A DNA stretch of 64,000 nucleotides from Sphingomonas sp. Leaf242 (lineage in GTDB: Bacteria; Pseudomonadota; Alphaproteobacteria; Sphingomonadales; Sphingomonadaceae), in contig NZ_LMLW01000011.1 in NCBI RefSeq assembly GCF_001422045.1, positions 62,505 through 126,504 on the forward strand, written 5' to 3'. The notes beneath the pieces were generated by a model. That model ran no database searches and was not told where the DNA came from. It saw nothing but the letters and a program-made list of their open reading frames with translations. Numbering within the stretch: position 1 is the first letter of the stretch; each line of letters opens with the position of its first letter. The translations under genes and the position numbers were made by a program. This document shows, piece after piece, positions 8,931-16,283 of this stretch.

Positions 8931-9158
8931 TTAGGCGACGAACACGAGGATGATCATCGTGACGAAGGCGAGCAGACCGAGAAGCTCTGCTGCTGCGAAA
9001 CCGATGAACAGACGGCCCTGCTGGCTGTCGGCTGCGCCCGGATTGCGCAGAGCGCCGGCGAGGAACTGGGCGAACACGTTGCCCACGCCGAGTGCGGCGA
9101 GGCCCATGCCGATCGCTGCGAGGCCGGCACCGATCATCTTTGCTGCTTGTGCGTCCAT
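8931..9158 (-). CDS. atpE: ATP synthase F0 subunit c
   Basis: Subunit c forms the rotating proton ring. The 75-residue product is a two-helix hairpin: a glycine-rich first helix (MIGAGLAAIGMGLAALGVGNVFAQFLAGALRNP), the polar loop with R-N-P, and a second helix containing the proton-carrying glutamate in GFAAAELLGLLAFVTMIILVF. No sodium-type ligand set is obvious, so a proton machine is expected. It lies 39 nt after atpB. Confidence 0.97.
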   Translation of the reverse strand: MDAQAAKMIGAGLAAIGMGLAALGVGNVFAQFLAGALRNPGAADSQQGRLFIGFAAAELLGLLAFVTMIILVFVA

Positions 9159-9197
9159 GGTAAATTCCCTTTGAAAATCAGTTAGATAATGGAAAAC

Positions 9198-9989
9198 TTA
9201 GTGCAGGTTTACGGCGTCGTTCAGATAGACCGACGTCAGCAATGCGAACACGTATGCCTGGATCGCGGCGACCAGCAGCTCGAGCAGCGTGATGCCGATC
9301 ATCAGCAGCATGCTCGGCGCGGTCACCAGACCGATGTACATCCCGCCGAGGTTCAGGCCGTTGATCACGAACGCGGCCAGCACCTTGAGCAGGATATGCC
9401 CTGCGGTCATCGCCACGAACAGTCGCAGACCGAGCGAGAACGGACGCACCAGGAACGACATCAGCTCGACCACGAAGATCAGCGGGATCATCAGCGCGGG
9501 CGTGCCGCTCGGCACGAACAGCGAGAAGAAGTGGAAGCCGTGCTTGCCGAAGCCGACGAGCAACACGATCGCGAAGCTGATCAGCGCCAGCACGCCGGTG
9601 ACGGTCATGTGGCTGGTCACGGTGAACGGGTGCACGCCGGGGACGATGCCGAACGGCAGGAGCCCGATGATGTTCGCGAACAGGATGAACATGAACAGCG
9701 AGAAGACATAGGGCACGAAGCGCTTGCCGCCGGGGCCGACATTCTGCTCGAGCATGCCGGAGATGAAGCCGGTGAAGCCTTCGACCGCCATCTGCCAGCG
9801 ACCGGGGACGAGCTCGCGCTTCATGCCACCGATCATGAACGCCCAAAGCGCGACCAGCGTCACCACCATCCACAATGCGGAGTTGGTGAACGACAGGTCA
9901 TAGCCACCTACGATCCAGTGCGAGCCGAACGCCGGCTCGATCAGGAACTGGTGCATCGGATCGATCTTGCCGCCCTGTTCTGCCGCCAC
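9198..9989 (-). CDS. atpB: ATP synthase F0 subunit a
   Basis: Subunit a provides the two proton half-channels beside the c ring. The 263-residue product has several membrane helices. The essential arginine sits in the fourth, within RPFSLGLRLFVAMTAGH, and the last helix contains AAIQAYVFALLTSVYLNDA. The length is normal for alphaproteobacteria. It follows the small atpI-like gene by 37 nt and precedes atpE. Confidence 0.97.
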   Translation of the reverse strand: MAAEQGGKIDPMHQFLIEPAFGSHWIVGGYDLSFTNSALWMVVTLVALWAFMIGGMKRELVPGRWQMAVEGFTGFISGMLEQNVGPGGKRFVPYVFSLFMFILFANIIGLLPFGIVPGVHPFTVTSHMTVTGVLALISFAIVLLVGFGKHGFHFFSLFVPSGTPALMIPLIFVVELMSFLVRPFSLGLRLFVAMTAGHILLKVLAAFVINGLNLGGMYIGLVTAPSMLLMIGITLLELLVAAIQAYVFALLTSVYLNDAVNLH

Positions 9990-10026
9990 GTGGAATCCCT
10001 GCCGTCTTGATACGACAAACGCCCGG

Positions 10027-10347
10027 TTACTCCGGGCGTTCGCCTGAAATTCGAATGATCTGCCTGAACGCGACCGCTATCCCAAGGAACAGCAACACGA
10101 TCAGCCCCCAAGGGTCAGTGCCGAACCAATGGTCTATCAACCACCCGATCAGCGCACTGCCAACGAGACTCCCGATAAGGGCGGAAATGACGCGATTGCC
10201 TTGCGAGTACCCCCGCTCGGCATCCGCCCCCTTCTGCCCCTTTGCGAGCGTTTCCCGATGCTGCGCCTCTCGCAATCGCTCGTCGAGCGCGGAAAGTCGC
10301 GGATCTTCAACACCCTGGGGGTCCTGTCCGGGTTCGATCTCCGCCAC
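10027..10347 (-). CDS. atpI: AtpI/AtpZ-like ATP synthase accessory protein
   Basis: This short membrane protein opens the F0 operon. Its two hydrophobic segments (VISALIGSLVGSALIGWLID and PWGLIVLLFLGIAVAFRQI) match the AtpI/AtpZ family, which assists c-ring assembly and possibly Mg or Ca uptake. The likely start is a GTG at 10347 with GGAGG 7 nt upstream, giving 106 residues. A longer in-frame ATG at 10410 lacks such a site. The N-terminal 50 residues are charged and may form a short coiled coil. A candidate promoter lies at 10420-10448. Confidence 0.85.
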   Translation of the reverse strand: MAEIEPGQDPQGVEDPRLSALDERLREAQHRETLAKGQKGADAERGYSQGNRVISALIGSLVGSALIGWLIDHWFGTDPWGLIVLLFLGIAVAFRQIIRISGERPE

Positions 10348-10419
10348 GCACGTTCCTCCACCTGATTTCGCATCGGGGAGGAAGCAAGCAGCGACGAGCG
10401 ATCCCGCCAAGGCGCGGTC

Positions 10420-10448
10420 CGTTTAGAAAAGGGGGGGGTGCAAGTCAA
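10420..10448 (-). promoter_or_regulatory. Candidate sigma-70 promoter of the F0 operon with C8 spacer tract
   Basis: On the minus strand TTGACT (10448-10443) is separated by exactly 17 nt from TAAACG (10425-10420), a weak -10. The spacer contains eight consecutive C (G on the plus strand at 10431-10438). It sits about 70 nt upstream of the GTG of the atpI-like gene. The -35 box and the spacing are convincing and the -10 is not. Confidence 0.45.
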
Positions 10449-10524
10449 CCGGTGTGACACGGGCGTCGTCAATGCCGGGTTGGGTTACTGGCGTCAGGTA
10501 GCAGGATGGCGACTGATGCCCGGC

Positions 10525-10606
10525 CGTCATCCTGACGAAAGTCAGGATCCAGAGCAACAAGCGAACCGTGCTTGGCTCTGGATCCTGGGTCGAGCCCAGG
10601 ATGACG
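10525..10606. repeat. Palindromic intergenic repeat, family C, copy 1 (chimeric arms)
   Basis: The left arm reads CGTCATCCTGACGAAAGTCA then GGATCC, as in the other C copies. The right arm instead reads CTCTGGATCCTGGGTCGAGC then CCAGGATGACG. Each arm keeps its own internal hairpin although the stem sequence has changed. It lies between the F0 operon promoter and the ydbL stop. Confidence 0.88.
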
Positions 10607-10640
10607 AACTAGGAAAGCATCGCGCCTTTACCCAGGTCGC

Positions 10641-11018
10641 TCAAACGCAGCGCGAATCGCGTTCGGGCGCGCCGGCGGTACGGGTCTTCCAGACACCGTT
10701 CGGCGTCTTGTACTTCTCGCCGGGGTTGGTCTGCATGATCAGGTTGCAGCCGCTCGTGAACGCAAGCTGCTCGACCGTCGCGCCGCTCGCCTGCGCCTTT
10801 GCGGTATACGCCGACTTGCGCTGGATATTGATGTTGTTGACCAGCGCACGCAGATCGCCGCTCGCCGCACCGACGAGGCCGAGATAGCCGTCGGGCTGCT
10901 CGCCAACCTCGCCCCCGGCACGCGCCGCGGCATAAGCCGGATCGCGCTGCGCCGACGCCGCCACCGAAAGGCCGCCGAGAACCGCGGCTGCGGCAATCAT
11001 GGCAATGACCTTCTTCAT
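10641..11018 (-). CDS. ydbL: YdbL family protein (DUF1318)
   Basis: The 125-residue product has a cleavable signal peptide (MKKVIAMIAAAAVLGGLSVA then ASAQ) followed by a small periplasmic domain with the family pattern GYLGLVGAASGDLRALVNNI, then NIQRKSAYTAKAQASG and a C-terminal extension. In E. coli YdbL is linked to YnbE and YdbH and is thought to keep YnbE from forming unwanted multimers. Here the three genes are in the order ydbH-ynbE-ydbL, the enterobacterial order. Two cysteines (in TSGCNL and at SRCV) could form a disulfide, an addition relative to shorter homologues. Confidence 0.85.
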   Translation of the reverse strand: MKKVIAMIAAAAVLGGLSVAASAQRDPAYAAARAGGEVGEQPDGYLGLVGAASGDLRALVNNINIQRKSAYTAKAQASGATVEQLAFTSGCNLIMQTNPGEKYKTPNGVWKTRTAGAPERDSRCV

Positions 11019-11019
11019 A

Positions 11020-11247
11020 TCAAAATATCCCCGGATTCTGCTGGATCAACGATTTCGCCTCGCCGTCGAGACGATAGACCACTTCTTGCGTGACGTTGAT
11101 GTTGAGGTTGATCTCGATCGGCTTGTCGGGCGCCGACACGTTGATGCAGCCCGGCAGAGCCGCCGTCAGCCCGATAATCGCGATCGTCCTCGTCATCCTA
11201 CGCAAGATCGGCCTTTGCTCCAGCTTCTTCAATCCTGTTTCGGTCAT
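11020..11247 (-). CDS. ynbE: YnbE family outer-membrane lipoprotein
   Basis: This small lipoprotein has the lipobox ALPGC followed by a short beta-strand-rich domain (PIEINLNINVTQEVVYRLD) and ends in NPGIF, very like YnbE of E. coli. YnbE is anchored in the outer membrane and, by beta-strand stacking, completes the bridge begun by YdbH. The ATG at 11247 overlaps the ydbH stop (ATGA) and gives 75 residues. An in-frame ATG at 11196 gives a shorter and more conventional lipoprotein signal. Either is possible. It lies 1 nt before ydbL. Confidence 0.87.
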   Translation of the reverse strand: MTETGLKKLEQRPILRRMTRTIAIIGLTAALPGCINVSAPDKPIEINLNINVTQEVVYRLDGEAKSLIQQNPGIF

Positions 11248-14200
11248 GGCACGATCCTGCTTGCGGGAGGCTGAATGGTTGGAAGTTTGAGCGTTGGGTT
11301 GGGCGGCGGCGGCGCGGCCTGCTGTTGCAGCAACGCCGGCAGGTTGCGCTGGATCAGCCGCTTCGGATCGTAGAAGCTCTGCGCCGAATCGAGGAGCCCG
11401 CGGAACGGCGCCTTGATCCGGATATTGAACACGAACGGCAGCTTTTGCAGGCGGCGGACGATGAAGTTCGACTTCGCCCCCTCACCCTGGCTGATCCCGG
11501 CAAAGCGCACGTCGGTGACCATCTCGCCCGCGAGCGGCCCGTTCATGCCGACCCGCAACGACTGGTAGCGCAACGACTTCAGCGCCTGGAACGCGATGTT
11601 CGCCCACATGCCGAGATCCTTCTGGCTGAGATCGCCGACATAGGCGAGCGTGCCGCCGCCTTTGCGCACCTGCAGATCGCCACCTTCGATCCGGCCGCCC
11701 GTTTCGTCGAAGATCATCGGCAACACGCCGTCGAAGATCCCCGTCGCATCGAGATTCTTGAAATCGAACTGCTGCAGGAACTGGTCGGCGGCCATGTTGA
11801 CGACGTGGAACGTCATCCGCCGCTCCTTCGGCGCGGAGAAGTCGAGCAAGGTCGGGTCGAGCGTCAGCGATCCGCCCGCGAACGGCCACGACCCACCCTC
11901 GACCTGCACGCGCGCGCCGGGCAGCGTCTGGTAGCGGATCGTGCCATCGGTGACCGGGATGCCGGGGTTGAGCGTGCGGATCGTCGCGACCTGCCCCGGC
12001 GCGCTCTGGAGGTTGAGCAGGTCGGTGAAGCGGATCTCGGTGGCGATTCCCGTGACCGGGCCGAACGCGGCGGCGAGATCGGTGCCGGCGGTGCGCAACA
12101 CGCCATTGCTCGTCACGCCGTCAGGGTTCCAGGCGATATGCCCCTCGCCGCTGACCGATCCGTTGACGTCGGCGATAACACCGAAGGTCAGTGGGGTCAG
12201 TGCGTCGGGTTGCAGCTTGTCCTTGGCGAACGCGATCGCGGGGACGGCGAGGTCCGCCTTGCCTGCCCCCGCGCCGAGTGCGTGGGTCAGCGTGACGTCG
12301 GCGACCTTGGTGTTGGTGGTCGGCTCGAACAGCGTGCCGGCCGCGGTGATCGTGCCGTTGACCAACGCGAGCGTCACGGTGCGCGCGGCGAGCGGCTTGA
12401 ACCGCGGCGTCGGCGCGGCATCGGATACCCCCATCGCGCCGGTGAGGTTGAGCGCGCCTTTGACGAGCGTCCAGTCGCCGGCGGCTTCGCCGAGCAGCAG
12501 TGGCACGTTGGCAATCTGTCCCGAGCCACCCGTGAACGCGCCCGTCACGCCCTGCCCGGTAATGCGGCCCGTGACGGTAGCGAAATCGAGTCGCGTGACA
12601 CGTTCCGGCGCGCCGATCCGGGTCTGCACGCCGTCGATCGCAAAGCCGCGATCCGCCAGCCGCACGGTCGCTCCCGCGGTCGCGAGCGTGATCGGGGTAG
12701 TGCCGAGTCGCCCACCCAGCTTGGCCGCGGCGATCTTTGCGCCGCCGCTGACCCGCGCGCCGTTGATCTGCACCAGCGCGCCATCAATCGGGCACAAGGT
12801 CAGCCGCGACGGATCGAGCACAAGCCCGGAGATCGCAAAGCGCTGGACTGCCAAAGGCACGCAACCGGTGTTGACGACCAGCCGCCCGCGACCGTCCCAA
12901 AGCGCCGCAACCGGCATCGACAGACCATCGACCCGGTTGGCGGGACCGCCCGCACCGATCGGTCCCCCGAGCGTGACGCGCGTCGCGATCGAGGTTGCCC
13001 CGCCCGGCGTCGCGCTGAAGGTGACGGGAGTCAGCGCCAGTCGCGCGCCACCCGCCGCATAAGGAGCGATAGTGGCAACACCGCGGATCGCCGCGCCGGG
13101 TTTCGCCTGCGCGAGCGAGACGCGCGCTTCGGGCAAGCCGCCGCCGTGCATCGCGAGAACCGTGTCGACCCGCACGCCGCCATTCGGCCAGCCGAGCGCG
13201 ACCCCGCTCCCGCCACCGAGCGCCACGCGCGCACCGCTGGCGGAGGCGAGCGCCAGACGCGACAGCACGGCCTTGCCGCGCCCGCCGTCGATCCGCACGC
13301 GAAGGTCGGCGTCCGCGGCAAATCCATGGCCAGCCTTCTGGACGGCCTGTGTCACCGCGCTCGCCAACGGCGCGACGGGCGTCCCGGCGCCCGCATCACC
13401 CATGCCCGCCAGCCCCGCGAGTCGCTTCTGCGCCACTGCGGCGCCGCTCGCCTGGACGCGCCCGTCGAACGCGATCTGCTGGCCGATCCGGTAGGTGCCG
13501 GCGAGCGCAACCCGGCGCGCGCCGCCCTCGGTGGTGCGAACCGTGTCGGCAGCGATGTTCGCCCTGCCGCCAGTCGCCGCCGCGGTTCCGGTGAAGTCGA
13601 TCGTGCCCCCGACACTCGCCAAAGTCGCGCCCGGCGTCATTGCCGCGCCCGTCTTGAGCGTCGCCTTACCCTGCCAGCGATCGAGCGCCGCGGAGAAGCC
13701 CACGTCCAGATCCGCCACAATGCGCGCCGCCTGCGCCGTGCCGCAGGTTAGCCTCGATACGCGCACCGGTCCCGTGACGGTCGGTTTCGCCACGTCGATC
13801 CGTAGCTTCACCGTCGCCGCGAGCCGGTCGATCACGCACCCGCCGACATCGAGCCGCTCGCTGATCGCTGCCAACGTACCGCGGAACCCGTCGTCGAGCT
13901 TGCCGGAGCCTGCCAGCTTCAACCCGACGATCCCCTGCGGCGTCTCCAGCCGCATCCGCCCATCCGCGACCGAGACGTCTAGCGCGGGCAACGCAAACGG
14001 CTTTCCCGACGGCGCCGGCAGCAGTTTGTCGATTGCGCCAAGCGAGACCTTGCCGTCCACCAGCCGCCCGCGCAGCCGAACCTTCCCCGCGCGCACGCCC
14101 TCCAGATGCGGGCCCGACAACCCGACACCGGTCCGCGTCTCGACCCAATCCGCCACGAGATCGGGATGCGCCGGATCGCCGATCACGACGTTGGTCAGTC

Positions 14201-14477
14201 GCTGGCCACCCAGTGCGAGGTCGGCGATGTCGTAGCGCGCAGGCACACCGGCCCTAGCGAGTTCGCGGTCGATGAACCCCTCGGCGATCGGCTTCCGCAC
14301 CAGCCACAGCACGGCCAGCGCGGCGATCAGGAGCAGCGCGATCCCCAGCGCAACGCGGCGGGCGGTCGCAGGACGGCGAGGATGGGCCCCGGGGTCGGCC
14401 CCCGTCTCGCTCGTCTCGGTCACCCACTCACTCCGCCACGCTTTCAAGGCCTGCATAGGCGGGAGCGAGGGCGTCAT
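11244..14477 (-). CDS. ydbH: YdbH family AsmA-like intermembrane transport protein
   Basis: This 1077-residue protein has a single N-terminal membrane helix (VALGIALLLIAALAVLWLVR) and a very long periplasmic part of repeated short beta strands, as in AsmA-like repeating beta-groove proteins (TamB, YhdP, YdbH). These carry phospholipids from the inner to the outer membrane. The C-terminal segment (IRYQTLPGARVQVEGGSWPF, then DFKNLDATGIFDGVLPMIFD) matches the YdbH/DUF2999-type end region. The start at 14477 leaves only 32 nt to the divergent radC. A GTG at 14423 is an alternative. It is coupled to ynbE. Confidence 0.87.
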   Translation of the reverse strand: MTPSLPPMQALKAWRSEWVTETSETGADPGAHPRRPATARRVALGIALLLIAALAVLWLVRKPIAEGFIDRELARAGVPARYDIADLALGGQRLTNVVIGDPAHPDLVADWVETRTGVGLSGPHLEGVRAGKVRLRGRLVDGKVSLGAIDKLLPAPSGKPFALPALDVSVADGRMRLETPQGIVGLKLAGSGKLDDGFRGTLAAISERLDVGGCVIDRLAATVKLRIDVAKPTVTGPVRVSRLTCGTAQAARIVADLDVGFSAALDRWQGKATLKTGAAMTPGATLASVGGTIDFTGTAAATGGRANIAADTVRTTEGGARRVALAGTYRIGQQIAFDGRVQASGAAVAQKRLAGLAGMGDAGAGTPVAPLASAVTQAVQKAGHGFAADADLRVRIDGGRGKAVLSRLALASASGARVALGGGSGVALGWPNGGVRVDTVLAMHGGGLPEARVSLAQAKPGAAIRGVATIAPYAAGGARLALTPVTFSATPGGATSIATRVTLGGPIGAGGPANRVDGLSMPVAALWDGRGRLVVNTGCVPLAVQRFAISGLVLDPSRLTLCPIDGALVQINGARVSGGAKIAAAKLGGRLGTTPITLATAGATVRLADRGFAIDGVQTRIGAPERVTRLDFATVTGRITGQGVTGAFTGGSGQIANVPLLLGEAAGDWTLVKGALNLTGAMGVSDAAPTPRFKPLAARTVTLALVNGTITAAGTLFEPTTNTKVADVTLTHALGAGAGKADLAVPAIAFAKDKLQPDALTPLTFGVIADVNGSVSGEGHIAWNPDGVTSNGVLRTAGTDLAAAFGPVTGIATEIRFTDLLNLQSAPGQVATIRTLNPGIPVTDGTIRYQTLPGARVQVEGGSWPFAGGSLTLDPTLLDFSAPKERRMTFHVVNMAADQFLQQFDFKNLDATGIFDGVLPMIFDETGGRIEGGDLQVRKGGGTLAYVGDLSQKDLGMWANIAFQALKSLRYQSLRVGMNGPLAGEMVTDVRFAGISQGEGAKSNFIVRRLQKLPFVFNIRIKAPFRGLLDSAQSFYDPKRLIQRNLPALLQQQAAPPPPNPTLKLPTIQPPASRIVP

Positions 14478-14509
14478 GCAATTGCCCAGGGATGTGCTAG
14501 CATCGCAAA

Positions 14510-15214
14510 ATGGCCGAACCGGACGAAGACGCTGACGTCCGGGGGGACGATCTGAAGGGCCATCGCGGCCGCCTCCGCAAACGCCTGTTCGAAGGCGGCA
14601 GCGATGCGCTGCTCGACCACGAACTGATCGAATACCTGCTCGCGATCGCCATCCCCCGCGGCGACACCAAGGCGCTCGCCAAGGCGCTGATGCGCGAGTT
14701 CGGCGGGATCGGCGGTGTGCTGACCGCGGATGCCGAGGCGCTCGGCCGGGTGAAGGGCATGGGCGAAATCTCGACCGCGGCGATCAAGATCGCGCACGCC
14801 GCCGCGATCCGCCTGCTGCAGTCGCACGTCAGCGACCGCCCGGTGCTCGCCAACTGGCAGGCGCTGCTCGATTATCTCCGCGCGGACATGGCGCACCACG
14901 CGATCGAGCGCTTCCGTGTCCTTCACCTCAACACCAAGAACATGCTGATCCGCGACGAGGTGATGAGCAAGGGGTCGATCGACCAAGCCGCGGTGTACGT
15001 CCGCGAAGTCATCCGCCGCGCGATCGACCTCGGCTCCGCATCGATCATCCTCGTCCACAACCATCCGAGCGGCGACCCCTCCCCCAGCCGCGCCGATATC
15101 GACATCACGCGGACGATCGCCGAGGCAGGCAAACGGCTCGGCATCACCGTCCACGACCATATCGTGATGGGCACCGGCGGCCATGTCAGCCTGCGCGCGC
15201 AGGGGTTGATCTGA
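14510..15214 (+). CDS. radC: RadC family JAB-domain protein
   Basis: The 234-residue product has an N-terminal UPF0758 helix-hairpin-helix region (ALMREFGGIGGVLTADAEAL, then GRVKGMG) and a C-terminal JAB/MPN metalloprotease-like domain with HNHPSGDPSPSRADI. This provides the H-x-H-x10-D zinc motif, and the Glu is upstream in VYVREVIRRA. Despite the name, a direct role in DNA repair is doubtful. Some relatives act in transformation or recombination. It is divergent from ydbH. Confidence 0.94.
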   Translation: MAEPDEDADVRGDDLKGHRGRLRKRLFEGGSDALLDHELIEYLLAIAIPRGDTKALAKALMREFGGIGGVLTADAEALGRVKGMGEISTAAIKIAHAAAIRLLQSHVSDRPVLANWQALLDYLRADMAHHAIERFRVLHLNTKNMLIRDEVMSKGSIDQAAVYVREVIRRAIDLGSASIILVHNHPSGDPSPSRADIDITRTIAEAGKRLGITVHDHIVMGTGGHVSLRAQGLI

Positions 15215-15296
15215 CGCAACTAGATAAGCGTGTAAGTTCCTTCAAAGTCCGGGCCGTTTCGCGCGCGCCTTCGTTGTCTCATCGAAGGAATTGCAT

Positions 15297-15509
15297 GTGG
15301 ACAACAAGTTACACGACGAAGCCTCGACGGTAACCGCGGAACACGGTCAGGTTCTGGTCGATGGGCCGGACGGCGTTGCCGTATCGCTGACGCCCGATGC
15401 CGCCGTCGAGACATCAGACCGGCTGCTGGACGCCGCGGTCGAAGCGCAAGGCCAGATCCTGATCGAGGCGCAGGCCGAAAAGGAACGCGCAGCCCGCAAA
15501 TCGAGTTGA
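15297..15509 (+). CDS. Small acidic protein of unknown function
   Basis: The 70-residue, alanine- and glutamate-rich soluble protein starts VDNKLHDEASTVTAEHGQV and ends in a charged helix (QILIEAQAEKERAARKSS). I recognise no domain. The start chosen is GTG at 15297, with AAGGA about 7 nt upstream. A TTG at 15291 would place that site directly against the codon. Codon use is like the neighbours, and a strong hairpin follows the gene, which both support it as real. It could be a small partner or regulator, but nothing in the context specifies which. Confidence 0.55.
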   Translation: MDNKLHDEASTVTAEHGQVLVDGPDGVAVSLTPDAAVETSDRLLDAAVEAQGQILIEAQAEKERAARKSS

Positions 15510-15534
15510 TCGACAGGCCTGTCTTGGGACTTTG

Positions 15535-15572
15535 GCGGATCAGGGATTGTTGAAAGTCGCCCCCTGATCCGC
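15535..15572. terminator. Perfect hairpin between convergent genes
   Basis: GCGGATCAGGG (15535-15545) and CCCTGATCCGC (15562-15572) form an 11-bp perfect stem with a 16-nt loop. It sits between the stops of two convergent genes (15509 and 15581). There is no long U tract, so it may act as a bidirectional terminator or mRNA 3'-end stabiliser. Confidence 0.6.
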
Positions 15573-15580
15573 TGTATCGA

Positions 15581-16033
15581 TCAGCCTTGCGTCAGGAAGC
15601 TGGTCACTTCGGTTTTAGTCAGCGACTTGTTCTTGTCGGTATCGGCCTGCGCAAAGGCGGCAGAGACCCATTTCTTGGTCTCGGGCGCATCGGGCTTGGT
15701 CGAGGGATCGGTCTTGGTCTTCAGCGCGACCATCCAGCCAGCGAATTCCGCCGCGCTGAGCTTGCCGTCGCCGTTCTTGTCATAGGTCGGGAACTCGGTG
15801 TCGACGACCTGCGCGACCTGGCTCCCCGTCGCCGGCTGCTCGCGTGCGGCGGACTGCATCGGTACCGGGTCGGTCGGCGTACCGGACTGCGGAGTCGCCA
15901 TCGCGTCAGACGGCGCCGTCTGCGCAGCAACACCGCCACCGGACGCGGGCGCTTGCGGGGATGTTGCAGCGGTCTGCGCCAATACGGGTGCAGCAATCAT
16001 CACCGCGCCAGCCAGCATAGCATATTTCAACAT
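15581..16033 (-). CDS. Secreted EF-hand domain protein
   Basis: The 150-residue protein has a signal peptide (MLKYAMLAGAVMIAAPVLAQ), a low-complexity Ala/Pro/Thr linker of about 55 residues, and two EF-hand calcium loops: D-K-N-G-D-G-K-L-S-A-A-E-F and D-T-D-K-N-K-S-L-T-K-T-E-V. Both keep acidic residues at positions 1, 3 and 12, although the second is less standard. The ATG at 16033 has GGAGAG upstream. Longer in-frame starts would add a non-signal extension. It is probably a periplasmic calcium-binding protein of unknown target. Confidence 0.85.
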   Translation of the reverse strand: MLKYAMLAGAVMIAAPVLAQTAATSPQAPASGGGVAAQTAPSDAMATPQSGTPTDPVPMQSAAREQPATGSQVAQVVDTEFPTYDKNGDGKLSAAEFAGWMVALKTKTDPSTKPDAPETKKWVSAAFAQADTDKNKSLTKTEVTSFLTQG

Positions 16034-16065
16034 TGCGTCTCTCCGGTACTGTTCTACGCATCTAC

Positions 16066-16117
16066 TAAGTGGTTCGACAGCCAAGCCTGATATATACTCG
16101 GCACCGCGAACCACTTA
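16066..16117. promoter_or_regulatory. Inverted repeat upstream of the EF-hand gene
   Basis: TAAGTGGTTCG (16066-16076) is exactly inverted at 16107-16117 (CGAACCACTTA), separated by 30 bp of AT-richer sequence that includes TGATATATAC. The spacing is too wide for a simple terminator and could be a paired regulator site around a promoter. The remainder of this 250-bp gap, up to purB at 16284, shows nothing else. Confidence 0.4.
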
Positions 16118-16283
16118 CCAACTCTATACGCGCACGATCGCCGGCTTGCTACGCAGCGAGGGGTATTTGAACCTTTTCCTGCGTCCTGCTACCGCGTTTT
16201 CAGCCTGCATCGGCGAGGCCTCGTAACGGGGACCGCCACCGCAGCATCGCTTTCACGCCCGATATCAGCCCCGAGGAAACCCG

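Noticed and set aside
10431..10438. G8 tract as a terminator or sequencing artefact
   Set aside because: There is no stem beside it, and the flanking -35 and -10-like boxes with 17-nt spacing explain it better, although the exact tract length should be verified from reads.
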